Positions 31,901 to 44,628 of a stretch of 64,000 nucleotides of DNA are shown one piece after another. The stretch lies in the NCBI GenBank assembly GCA_037447655.1, contig JBBHKE010002363.1:1-64000 (forward strand), read 5' to 3'. Every line of letters starts with the position of its first letter. Positions within the stretch are counted from its first letter, which is position 1. A program made the position numbers and the translations under genes. The DNA comes from Zygnema cylindricum. Taxonomy: Eukaryota > Streptophyta > Zygnematophyceae > Zygnematales > Zygnemataceae. The notes beneath the pieces were generated by a model, which was given only the letters and a program-made list of their open reading frames with translations, searched no databases and had not been told where the DNA came from.

Positions 31901-34260
31901 ATTACACAAATAGTTAGCGATAACATGAATTGTTATCTAAATTACACAAACTGTTTGTGCTAAGAGGAATTGTTACCTAACTTACGCAAACTGTTAGCGA
32001 TAACAGGAATTGTTATCTACCTTACACAAACTATTAGCGCTAGCAAAAATGGTTACCTAACTTACACAAACTATTATCGATAGCAAGAATTGTTACCAAA
32101 ATTACACAAACAGTCAGCGATAATAGGAATTGTTATCTAACTTACACAAACTGTTTGCGCGAAGAGGAACTGTAACCTTACTTTCGCAAACTGTTAGCGA
32201 TAACATGAATAGTTATCTAGCTTACACAAACTGTTAGCGATAACAAGAATGGTTACCTAACTTACACAAACTGTTAGCGATAAGAAGAATTGTTACCAAA
32301 ATTACACAAACTGTTAACGAAAACAAGAATTGATACCTAATTACACAGATTGTTACCGATAACAAAAATTGTTACCCAAATTACACAAACAGTTAGCGAT
32401 AACAAGAATTTTTACCTAACATACACAAACTGTTAGCGCTAACAATTGTAGTTACCTAACTTTCACAAACAGTTAGCGATAACAAGAATTGTAACCTAAC
32501 TTACACAAACTGTAAGCGCTTACAGGAATTGTTATCTTATTTACACAAACTTTTAGCGATAACAAGAATTGTTACCCAAATTACACAAACAGTTAGAGTT
32601 AACAGGAATTGTTATCTAAATTACACAAACTGTTAGCGCTAACAATAATGGTTGTCTAACTTACACAAACTATTAGCGTTAACAAGAAGTGTTACCTAAT
32701 AAACTCAAACAGTTAGCCATAACGAAATTGTTATCTAAACTACACAAAATGTTTACGCTAACAGGAATTGTTACCTAACTTACGCAAACTGCTAGCGATA
32801 ACATGAATTGTTATCAAACATACACAAACTGTTAGCGCTAACAAGAATGTTAACCAAACTTACACAAACTATTAGCGATAACAAGAATTGTGACCTAAAT
32901 TACAAAAACTGTTAGCGATAACAATAATTGTTACTTGTATTACACCAACATTTAGAGATAACAAGAATTGTTACCTAATTTACAAAAACAGTTAGCGATA
33001 ACAAGAATTGTTATCTAAATTACACAAATTCATTGCGTTAATAGGAATTGTTACCTAACTTACGCAACCTATTAGCGATAACAGGAATTGTTATCTAGCT
33101 TACACAAGCTGTTAGCGCTCACAAAAATGGTTACCTAACTTACACAAACTATTAGCGATAACAAGAATTGTTGCCTAAATTATACAAACAGTAATCAATA
33201 ACTACAATTGTTACTTATACTACACAATCAGTTAGCGACAACAAGAATTGTTATCTAAAGTACACAAACTGTAAGCGCTTACAATTATGGTTACCCAAAC
33301 TTACACAAACTATTAGCGAAAACATGAATTGTTACCTAACTTACACAAATTGTTAGAAAACTATTAGCTCTAACAGGAATTGTTATCTAACTTACACAAA
33401 CTTTTAGCGATAACAAGAATTGTTACCTTTATCACACAAGTAGTTAGCGATAACAGGAATTGTTATCTAAATTACACTAATTGTTAGCGATAACAAGAAT
33501 TTTTTACCTAAATTACACAAACAGTTAAGAATAACAGGAATTCTTACCTAACTTACACAAACTGTGAGCGAGCACAAGGAATATTACCTAAATTTCACAA
33601 ACTATTAGCGCAAACAAGAATCGTTACCTAACTTACACAAACTGTTTGCGCTAATAGGAATTATTACCCAACTAACACAAAGTTTTAACGATAAATTGAA
33701 TTATTACCTAAATTATACAAACAGTTATCGATATCAAGAATTGTTACCTAAATTACACATTTAATTTACGATAACAGGAATTGTTACCTAAAGTTCACAA
33801 ACTGTAAGCGCTTACAATTATGGTTACCTTAACTTACACAAACAGTTAGCGATAACATGAATTGTTACCTAACTTACACAAACTGTTAGCAAACTGTTAG
33901 CGCTAACAAGAATTGTTAACTAACTTACACAAACTTTTAGCAATAACAAGAATTGTAACCTAAATTACAGAAGCAGTTAGCGATAACAAGAATTGTTATC
34001 TAAATTACACAAGCTGTTAGGGATAACAAAAATTGTTACCTAAATTACACAAACAGTTAAGAATAACGGGAATTGTTACCTAACTTACACAAATTGTTAG
34101 TCATAACAAGAAATGTTAACTAACTTACACAAACTGTTAGTGATAACAGGAATTGTTATCTAACTTACACAAAGTTTTAACGATAATAGGAAATGTTACC
34201 TAAATTACACAAACTGGTAGCGCCAACAAGAATTGTTATCTAACTTACACAACCTTTTGC
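28960..34260 (+). repeat. 40-bp satellite array, block 3 up to the gap
   Basis: 5.3 kb of monomers with mixed variants. Alternating GCGATAAC and GCGCTAAC monomers are frequent, and a stretch of about 210 bp at 31011-31222 recurs at 31532-31743. Confidence 0.97.
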
Positions 34261-34270
34261 NNNNNNNNNN
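34261..34270. other. Assembly gap (10 N)
   Basis: Ten Ns within the satellite. The true missing length is unknown; the repeat type changes right after the gap. Confidence 1.
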
Positions 34271-34585
34271 GTATAGAACATTAGCGATTGTGAAAAACAT
34301 TCAATCCATTGTTAAGGAAAATAGCGATTGACGAACACATTATATCCATTTAAAAGAATAATAGGGATGGTCAAACACATTCAATCTATTGTTAAAGAGA
34401 ATAGCGATACACAAAGTCATTAAATCCAATTTTAAGAACAATAGCGATTGTCAAACACATTCAATCCATTGTTACAAACAATCGGGTTTATCAAACATAT
34501 TAAATCCATTGTTAATAACAATAGCGATTGTCAAAAACATTCAATCCATTGTCTAGGAAAATAGCGATTTACGAACACATTAGGA
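34271..34585 (+). repeat. Second 40-bp satellite type
   Basis: About eight monomers close to CAATAGCGATTGTCAAACAC + ATTCAATCCATTGTTAAGAA. Same 40-bp length and a shared TAGCGAT box, but otherwise different from the main monomer. Main satellite resumes at about 34586. Confidence 0.85.
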
Positions 34586-37500
34586 TAATAAGAAAATATA
34601 CCTATATTACGCAAGCATTTAGCGATAAAAGGATCTGTTACCTAACTTACAAAAACTGTTAGCGATAACAATAATTGTTACCTAAATTATACAAACTATT
34701 TGGGCTAACAAACATTGTTACCTAACTTACACAAACTGTTAGCGATAACAAGAATTTTAACCTAAATTACTGAAACACATAGCGATAAGAGAAATTGTTA
34801 TCTAACTTACACAAACTGGTAGGGATAATAAGAAAATTTACCTATATTACACAAGCAGTTAGCGATAAAAGGAATTGTTACCTAACTTACAAAAAGTGTT
34901 AGCGATTACAAGATATGTTACCTAAATTAAAAAAACTATTTGGGCTAACAAACATTGTTACCTAACTTACACAAACTGTTAGCGTTAACAAGAATTTTAA
35001 CCTAAATTAGTGAAACACATAGCGATAACAGGAATTGTTATCTAACTTACACAAATTGTTAGCGTTAACAAGTATGGTTACCTAACTTACACAAACTGTT
35101 AGCAATAAGACGAATTGTTACCTAACTTACACAAACTGTTAGGGCTAAAAAGAATTGTTATCTAACTTAGACAAATGTAAACGATAACATTTATTGTTAC
35201 CTAAAATACATAAGTAGTTAGCGATAACAGAAAATTCTTATCTAAATTACACAAAGTGTTTGTGCTAACTGGAAACGTTATTTAAATAACACAAACAATT
35301 AGCGATAACAAGAATTGTAACCTAAATTACAGAAACAGATAGCGCTAACAGGAATTGTTACCTAAATTTTACAAACAGCTTGCGATAACAAAAATTGTTA
35401 CCTAAATTACACAAACTGTTAGCGATAATAGGAATTGTTACCTAAATCTTACAAACAGCTTGTGATAACAAAAATTGTTACCTAAATTACACAAACAATT
35501 AGTGATAACAAGAATTGTTACCTAAATTACACAAACAGTTAGCGATAACACGAATTGTTATCCAAATTACACACACTATTAGCGATAACAATAATAGTTA
35601 CCTAAATTACACAAACATTTAGCTATAACAAGAATTGTTTCCTAACTTACACAATCTGTTAGCGATAACAAGAATTGAAACCTAATATATACAAACTATT
35701 AGCGCTATCAAGATTTTTTACCTTAATTACACAAATTGGTTGCGCTTACAAGGATTGTTACCTAACTTACACAAACAGTCAGCGATAACAAGAATTGATA
35801 TATAAATTACACAAACAGTTAGCAATAACAAGAATTGATATATAATTTACACAACAGTTAGCGTTAACAAGAATTGTTTCCTAAATAACACAAACAGTTA
35901 GTAATAACAAAAATTATTACCTAAATTACACAAACTGTTAGCGATAACGAGAATTGTTACCTAAATTACAAAAACATTTAGCGCTAACAAAAATTGTTAT
36001 TTATCTTTTACAAACTGCTCAAGCTATCAAGAATTCACCTAAATTACTCAAATTGTTAACGATAATAGGAATTGTTACCTAACTTACACAAACAGTTAGC
36101 GATAAGAGGAATATTCACCTAAATTACACAAAATGTTAGGGATAACATGAATTGTTATCTAACTTACACAAACTGTTAGCAATAACAAGAATTGTTACCT
36201 ATATTACACAAGCAGTTAGCAATAACGGGAATTGTTACAAAACTTACAGAAATTGTTAGCAATAACAAGATTTGTTACCTAAATTACACAAACTATATGC
36301 GATAACAGGAATTGTTTTCTAAATTACAATGACTGTTTGTGTTAACAGACATTGTTTCCTAACTAATACAAACTCTTAGAGATAAAAGAAATTGATATCA
36401 AAATTACACAAACTGTTAGCACTAAATGGAATTGTTACCTAAATACACAAATTCTTAGCGCTAACAGGAATAGTTTCCAAACTTACACAATCTATTAGCG
36501 ATAATAAAAATTATTACCTAAATTACACAAACTATTAACACTAATAGGAATTGATATCTAACTTACACAAACTGTTAGCGATAACAATATTTTTTATGTA
36601 AATTACACAATTAATTAGCGATAACAAGAATTGCTACCTAGATTACACAATTTGTTAGTGATAAGAAGAATTGTAACCTAAATTCCACAAACAATTAGCG
36701 AAAACAAGAATTTTTACCTAAATTACACCAACAGTTAGTGCTAACAAGAATTGTTATCTAACTTACACAAACTGTTAACGATAACAAGAATAGTTACCTA
36801 AATAACACAAACAAATAGAGCTAACAAGAATTGTTACCTAACTTACACAAACTATTAGCGATAACAAGAATTGTTACCTAAATTATACAAACTATTATCG
36901 TTAACAATAATTGTTATTCAACTGACAGAAACTGTAAGTGATAACTATAATTGTTACCTAAATTACAGAAACAGTTTGCGATAACAAGGATTGTCATCTA
37001 TATTACACAAACAATTAGCGATAACAGGAATTGTTTCCATAATTACAAAAACAATTAGCGATAACAAGAATTGTCACTTTAATTGGAAACAATTAGCAAT
37101 AACAATTTATTAAATAACCTGAACAATTAGCGATACAGGAATTGTTACCTAATTATAGAACAATTAGTGCTATGGTGGTTACCTAACTTACACAAAGTGT
37201 TAGCGATAAGAGGAATTGTTACCTAACTTACACAAATTGTTAGCGCTAACAAGAATTGTTATCTAACTTCCAAAAATTTGTAACCTAAATTACAGAAGCA
37301 GTTAGCGATAACAAGAATTGTTACCTTAATTACACAAACCGTTAGCAATAACAAGAATTGTTTCCTATATTACACAAACATTTAGCGATAACACGAATTG
37401 TTACCTAAATTACACAAACAGTTAGCGATAACAAGAATTGTTACCTAAATTACAAAAACATTTAGTGCTAACAAAAATTGTTATCTATTTTACACAAACT

Positions 37501-40500
37501 GTTAGAGCTATGGTTACCTAACTTACACAAACTGTTAGCGATAACAGGAATTGTTACCTAAATTATAGAAACTATTAGAGATAACAAAAATTGTTACCTA
37601 AATTAGACAAACAATTAGCGATAACAAGAATTGTTACCTAAATTACACTAACAATCAGCGATAACACGAATTGTTTTCCAAATTACACACTCTGTTAGCG
37701 ATAACAATAATTGTTACCTAAATTACACAAAAATTTAGCGATAACAAGAATTGTTTCCTAACTTACACAATTTGTTAGCGATAACAAGAATTGAAACCAA
37801 ATATACGCAAACTGTTAGCGCTAACAAGAATTTTTTCCTAAATAACACAATTTGTTTGCGCTTAAAGGAATTGTTACCTAACTTACACAAACAGTTAGCA
37901 ATAACAAGAATTGTTATCTAAATTACACAAACAATTAGCGCTAACAGGAGTTGTTAATAAATTATACAAATTCTTAGCGCTAACAGGAATCTTTTCCTAA
38001 CTTACACAATCTGTTAGTGATAACAAGAAATGATATCTAAATTACACAAACAGTTAGTGATAACACGAATTGTTCTCCAAATTAAACACACTGTTAGCGA
38101 TAACAATAATTGTTACCTAAATTACACAAACAATTAGCGATAACAAGAACTATTTCCTAAATAACACAAACAGTTAGCGATAAGAAGAATCGTTACCTAA
38201 ATTTCAGAAACAGTTAGCGATAACAAGAATTGTTATCTAAATTACACAAACAATAAGCGATAACAATAGTTGTTACCTAAATTACAAAAATAGTTAGGCT
38301 ATCAAATATTGTTATCTATCTTTTACAAACTGCTAAAGCTATCAAGAATGGTTACCTAACTTACACAAACAGTTAGCAATAAGAGGAATTGTTACCTAAA
38401 TTACACAAAATGTTAGCGATAACACGAATTGTTATCTAACTTACACAAACTGTTAGCGATAACATGAATTGTTACCTAAATTACACAAACTCTAAGCGAT
38501 AATAGGAATTGTTTTCTAAATTACATTCAGTGTTTGTGCTAACAGACATTGTTTCCTAACTTACACAAACTCTTTGAGATAACAGGAATTGATATCTAAA
38601 TTACTCAAACTGTTAGCGCTAATAGGAATTGTTACCTAAATACACAAATTCTTAGCGCTAAGAGGAATAGTTTCCTAATTTACACAAACTATTATCGATA
38701 ACAAAAAATGTAACCTATATTACACAAACTATTAGCAATAATAGGATTTGATATCTAACTTACACAAACTGTTAGGGATAACAAGAATTTTTATGTAAAT
38801 TACACAAAAAGTTAGCGATAAGAAGAATTGTTACCTAAATTACACAAACAATTAGCGATAACAAGAATTATTCCCTTAATTTCACAAACTGTTAGCGATA
38901 ACAAGAATTGTTACCTAAATTACACAAATTGTTAGCGCTAAAAGGAATTGTTATCTAACTTACACAAACTGTTTGCAATAACAAGAATAGTTACCTATAT
39001 TACACCAACAGTTAGTGCTAACAAGAATTGTTATCTAACTTACACAAACTGTTAACGATAACAAGAATAGTTACCTAAATTACACAACCAAATAGAGCTA
39101 ACAAGAATGGTTACCTAACTTACACAAACTATTAGCGATAACAAGAATTAATACCTAAATTATACAAACTGTTATCGCTAACAATAATTGTTATATTACT
39201 GACAAAAACTGTAAGCGATAACTATAATTGATTCCTAAATTACAGAAACAGTTTGCGATAACAAGGATTGTCATCTATATTACACAAACAATTAGCGATA
39301 ACAGGATTTGTTACCTAAATTACAGAAACAATTAGCGATAACAAGAATTGTCACCTTAATTAGAGAAACAATTAGCAATAACATGAATTGTTACCTAAAT
39401 AACACAAACAATTAGCGATAATAGGAATTGTTACCTAAATTACACAAACAATTAGTGCTAACAAGAATGGTTACCTAACTTACACAAAGTGTTAGCGATA
39501 AGAGGAATTGTTACCTAACTTACACAAACTGTTAGGGCTAACAAGAATTGTGTTCTAACTTACAAAAATTGTTACCTAAATTACAAAAGCAGTTAGCGAT
39601 AACAAGAATTGTTACCTAAATTACACAAACCGTTAGCAATAACAAGAATTGTTTCCTAAATTACACAAACATTTAGCGATAACAGGAATTGTTACCTAAA
39701 TTACAAAAACATTTAGTGCTAACAAAAATTGTTATCTATCTTACACAAACTGTTAGAGCTATCAACATTAGTTACTTAACTTACACAAACTGTTAGCGAT
39801 AAGTAGAAATGTTATTGAAATTACAGAAGCATTCAGTGATATTTTCCTAACTTACAGAAACAGTTAGTGATAACAGGAATTGATATCTAAATTGCACAAA
39901 CTGTTAGCGATAACAGGAATTGTTACCTAAATTATAGAAACTGTTAGAGATAACAAAAATTGTTACCTAAATTAGACAAACAATTAGCGATAACAAGAAT
40001 TGTTACCTAAATTACACTAACAATCAGCGATAACACGAATTGTTATCCAAATTACACACTCTGTTAGCGATAACAATTATTGTTACCTAAATAACACAAA
40101 CAATTAGAGATAACAAGAATTATTTCCTAAATAACACAAACAGTTAGCGATAATAAGAATCGTTACCTAAATTACAAAAACAGTTAGCGATAACAAGAAT
40201 TGATATCTAACTTAAACAAACTGTTAGCGATAACAAGAAATGTTATCTAAAGTACACAAACTATTAGCCAAAACAAGAATTGTCAACTAAATTACACAAA
40301 CAATTAGCGATAACAAGAATTGTTACCTAAATTACACAATTTGTTAGCGATAACAAGAATTGAAACCAAATATACGCAAACTGTTAGGGATAAGATGAAA
40401 TGTTACCTAAATTACACAAACAGTTGGCGATAACAATAAATGTTATATTAATTACAAAAATTGTTAGCAATAACAAAAATTGTTACCTATATAACACAAA

Positions 40501-43112
40501 CAGTTAGCCCTAACAAGAATGGTTGCCTAACGTACACAAACTCTTTGCGATAACAATAATTGTAACCTATATTACACAAACTGTTAGGGATAACAAGAAT
40601 TGTAACTTAAATTACACAAACGGTTACCGAAAACAAGAATTGTAACTTAAATTACTGTGATTGCAGCAAAATTGTTACCTAAATTGACGGTAGCAATAAA
40701 AATTGTTATCAACACGGTATAAGCTAACAAAAATGATTACTAACCTGGCCCATTGGCGTTAAGAGAAATTGTTACCTAAATTACACAAATTGTTACCGCT
40801 AACAAGAATTGGTATCTAAATTACACAAACATTTTGTGCTAATAGAAATTGTTATCTAAGTATCACAAACTATTAGCGATAACAAGAATTGTTATTTAAA
40901 TGACACAAAATATTAGCGCTAGCACGAATTGTTACCTAAATTACAGAACCAGTTAGCGATTACAAGATTTGTTATCTAGATTACACAAATTATTAGGGAT
41001 AACAAGAATTGTTACCTAAATTACACAAACAATTAGCGATAACAAAAGTTGTTATCTTACTTACAGAAACAGTTAGCGCTAACAAGAATGGTTACCTAAC
41101 TTACACAAACTGTTAGCGATAACAAGAATTGATACCTATATAACAGAAAGTGTTAGCGATAACAAGAATTGTTACCTTAACTTCACAAACGGTTAGCCAT
41201 AACCAAAATTTGTTACCTAAATTACACAAACACTTAGCGATAACACGAATTGTTATATAAATGACAAAAATTGTTAGCGGTAACGGGAAGTGTTATCTAA
41301 ATTACATAAAATATTGGCGATAACAAGAATTGTTACCTAAATTACACAAACAAGTAGTTATAACAAGAATTGTTACCTAAATCACAAAAACTGTTAGCGA
41401 TAACAATAATTGTTACCTAAATTACAGAATAGTTAGCCATAACAAGAATTGTTACCTAAATTATGGAACAGTTAGCGATAATATTAATTGTTACCTAAAT
41501 TACACAAACAGTTAGCGATAACATGAAGTATCATCTAAATTACACAAACTATTCGTGATAACAATAATTATTACCTAAATTACACAAAGAGTTAGTTATA
41601 ACAAAATTGTTACCTAAATTACAGAAACAGTTAGTGATTATAAGATTTGTTACCTAAATTACACAATTAGTTAGCAATAACAAGAATTGTTATCTAAATT
41701 ACACAAACAATTAGCGATAATAAAAATTGTTACCTAAATTACAGAAAGTGTTAGCGATAATAAGAATTGTTACCGAAAATACAGAAACAGTTAGCGATAA
41801 CAAGAATTGTTACCTAAATTACACAAACAGCTAGCGATAATAAGAATTGTTACCTAAATTACACAAACAGTTAGCAATAACAAGAATTGTTATCTAACTT
41901 ACACAAACTGTTAGTGCTAACAGGAATTGTTTCCTAAATTACACAAGAAGTTAGCGATAACAAGAATTGTTTCCTACATTTTAGAAACAGTTAGCGATAA
42001 TAAGAATTGTTATCTAAAATACACAAACAATTAGCAATTTCAAGAATTGTTACCTTAGTTAAATCAAGTGTTAGAGATAAAAAAAATGTTACCTAAATTA
42101 CACAAACAATTTTCGATAACTGGAATTGTTACCTAAATTACACAAACAATTAGCGATAACTAGAATTGTTACCTAAATTACATAAACAATTAGCGATAAC
42201 AGGAATTGTTATCTTACTTACACAAGCTGTTAGTGATAACAAGAATTGTTACCTTATATACACAAATTGTTAGCGATAACAAGAATTATTTCCTAAATTA
42301 CACAAACAGTCAGCGATAACAAGAATTCTTATCTAAATTACATAAACAGGAAGCGATAACAATAATTATTATCTAAATTACACTAACAATTTGCTATAAC
42401 AGAAATTGTTATCTTACTTACACAAACACTTTGCGATAACTAGAATTGTAACCTAAATTACACAAACAATTAGTTATAACAGGAATTGATATCTTACTTA
42501 CACAAGCTGTTAGCGATAACAAAAATTGTTACCTAAATTTCACAAAGTGTTAGCGATAACAAGAATTGTTACCTAAATTCCACAAACAATTAGCGATAAC
42601 AGGAATTTTCACCTAACTTAAACAAAATGTTAGCGATAACAAGAATTATTACCTAAATTACATAAGCAGTTAGCGATAAGAGCTATTGTTACCTAACTTA
42701 CACAAACTGTTGGCCTAACAAGAATTGTTACCTAAATTACAGAAATAATTAGCGCTATCAGGAATTGAAATCTTACCTACAGAATCTGTTAGCGATAACA
42801 AGAATTGTTTCCTAAATTACACAAAGAGTTAGCAATAACAAGATTTGTTACCTAAATTACATATAGAGTTAGCTAAAGCAAGAAATGTTATCTAACTTAC
42901 GAAAACTATTAGTGCTAACAGGAATTGTTTCCTAAATTACAGAAGCAGTTTGCGATAACAAGAATTGTTTCCTAAATTACAGAAATAGTTAGCGATAACA
43001 AAAATTGATATCTAAATTACACAGACAATTAGCAATAACAAGAATTGTTACCTAAATTACATCAAGTGTTAGCGATAACAAGAATTGTTACCTAAATTAC
43101 ACAAACAGTTAT
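34586..43112 (+). repeat. 40-bp satellite array, block 4
   Basis: 8.5 kb of main-type monomers. A six-monomer (240-bp) unit is repeated at about 34584 and 34824 (marker TTTGGGCTAACAAACATTG). Segments near 35.9-37.9 kb recur near 38.3-40.1 kb. The variant GATAACAAGAATTGTTATC, a perfect 8-bp inverted repeat with a 3-bp spacer, is common. Confidence 0.97.
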
Positions 43113-43562
43113 AGGGACGCACCTATGAGACGATGCACTTTTGGGTATGTGTTGTATGTTGGGGAAGGTGCTTGCTGTTGGAGCAGTAAGCATCAAAAGG
43201 TGGTTGCTCAGTCCACTATGGAGGCTGAGTACATGGCCTTTTGTTTTTTTGTGAAAGAGTTGATGTGGGTCAAATCCTTGTTGGAAGAACTGGGGTATAT
43301 GAAGGAGGGAGTGCATGAAGTGTTTTGTGATAATCAAGCGGCCATAGCAATTGCAGCCAATCCAAAACATCATTTTAAGGCTAAACATATGGACATAAGA
43401 TTAAGTTTTGTAAGAGAAAAAGTGGAGAATAAAATAGTGAATCTTGTATATATATCTGATGAGGAAATGATGGCTGACATGATAACCAAACCTATGCCCT
43501 CTCCAAAGTTAAAATATTGCAGAGAAAAGTGTGGATTAAAAGAAAAGTTAAAATTAGACTAG
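43113..43562 (+). pseudogene. RNase H fragment at the left end of B
   Basis: Open frame with CTFGYVLYVGEGACCWSSKH, QSTMEAEYMAF, FCDNQAAIAIAANPKHHFKA and KHMDIRLSFVREKVENKIVN, ending LKEKLKLD. This is the C-terminal RNase H of Copia pol without the rest of RT. It still reads through, unlike the right-hand copy, which lost about 11 bp around STMEAEY. Confidence 0.85.
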
Positions 43563-43575
43563 AAAATAAAAGGAG

Positions 43576-44616
43576 TGTTGAATTAATTAGTTTTTTCTAG
43601 GTGTAAATTAATTAGCGGAAAACATACAAAAGAAAATGTAGGCAGCATGCCTCCATCCCTTCTCTCTCGCCCCCATACTTGTTGTAGTCACTGAAGGAGA
43701 GAGAGAACGATGGAGCCATGGCTGCCTCAGCTCCATGGGAAGGACTAAATAGTGACTTAAGCCACTCTCAACAAAAGGTTGTGTCCGGCAAGACTCAAAC
43801 CCCCGACCGGTAGAGCGCGCCCTAGCCGTTAGCTCTAACCAGTTTGTTCTAGAAGTGCGTTAGGAGATATAGGGTTTGATTAGTAAATAAACTATTGTAG
43901 TATACAGAAATCATTTAACTGAAAATGTTTACGGCATGCATAGATACAGTTTGATAAAGTACGAAGCACTGAACTAATTTGAAACGCATATCTCACATTT
44001 TTGTTTCGACATCAAAGCAAATATCGCGCAAGTTTTTATTACGGCTGAGATTACATTTCGCGTCAAATTCGACGGCGCACATCATCGCATATATCGCGGA
44101 ATGGTAACTTTGGCATTTAGTGACGTGGCATGACCTGGCGCCACGTGGAGAGATAACATTTGATCGCATGAATTCCGAGGAACGTACGGACGAGTGGAAA
44201 ATGGACACGCGTCCGCCTAATGGCCTTGTCGTACATAGGACGTACAAAAAGTACATCGGCAGTAGTACTTTCTAGTAATGTACAATTTTCTGATTGGTTC
44301 GTACATGTAGTAGATAGGGGTTGTGAGAAAAACTAGGAAAAACTAGGACTTAGAAAAAATCTGGAAGATAGTCCTCTCTCTCTATTTGAGAGTTTTTATA
44401 AATGGCATCTTTGCCACCGTATAACTTATCGCCTGGCTGGGCGTTTTTAGAGATTTCTTTTTCCATGCACTCAGGGGAGTCCAGGTTGTACAGGGGTGTA
44501 GTTAGATTGTCTTGTTGTCTACTTGGGTAGCAATGGTTGACATTGAAAGTGGATAAGTTAATAACTATCTACAGGCTTCTTGTATTCTGTAGTCGAATAG
44601 AGGACACAGAATTGCA
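43576..44616 (+). repeat. Left LTR of B
   Basis: 1041 bp, TGTTGAATTAATTAG... to ...GAATTGCA. Preceded by the purine tract AAAATAAAAGGAG and followed at once by the primer site. TATA box TATAAATG at 44397-44404. A large inverted repeat near its start (about 43643-43732) pairs GGCAGCATGCCTCCATC with GATGGAGCCATGGCTGCC. Confidence 0.92.
44397..44404 (+). promoter_or_regulatory. TATA box of the left B LTR
   Basis: TATAAATG, at the same place in the right LTR (49763-49770) and, as TATAAATA, in both LTRs of C (53218-53225, 58737-58744). Conserved across families, so it is the likely LTR promoter. Confidence 0.65.
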
Positions 44617-44628
44617 GGTTATGGGCCC
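44617..44628 (+). promoter_or_regulatory. Primer-binding site of B
   Basis: GGTTATGGGCCC, a full match to the complement of the initiator-Met tRNA anticodon arm. The LTR ATG seen in A and C is ATA here, so the ATG within the primer site would be the first gag codon. Confidence 0.88.

Noticed and set aside
28960-43112. CRISPR array (regular 40-bp repetition)
   Set aside because: No repeat/spacer alternation: the whole monomer repeats; eukaryotic context; thousands of bases with graded divergence, so it is a satellite.
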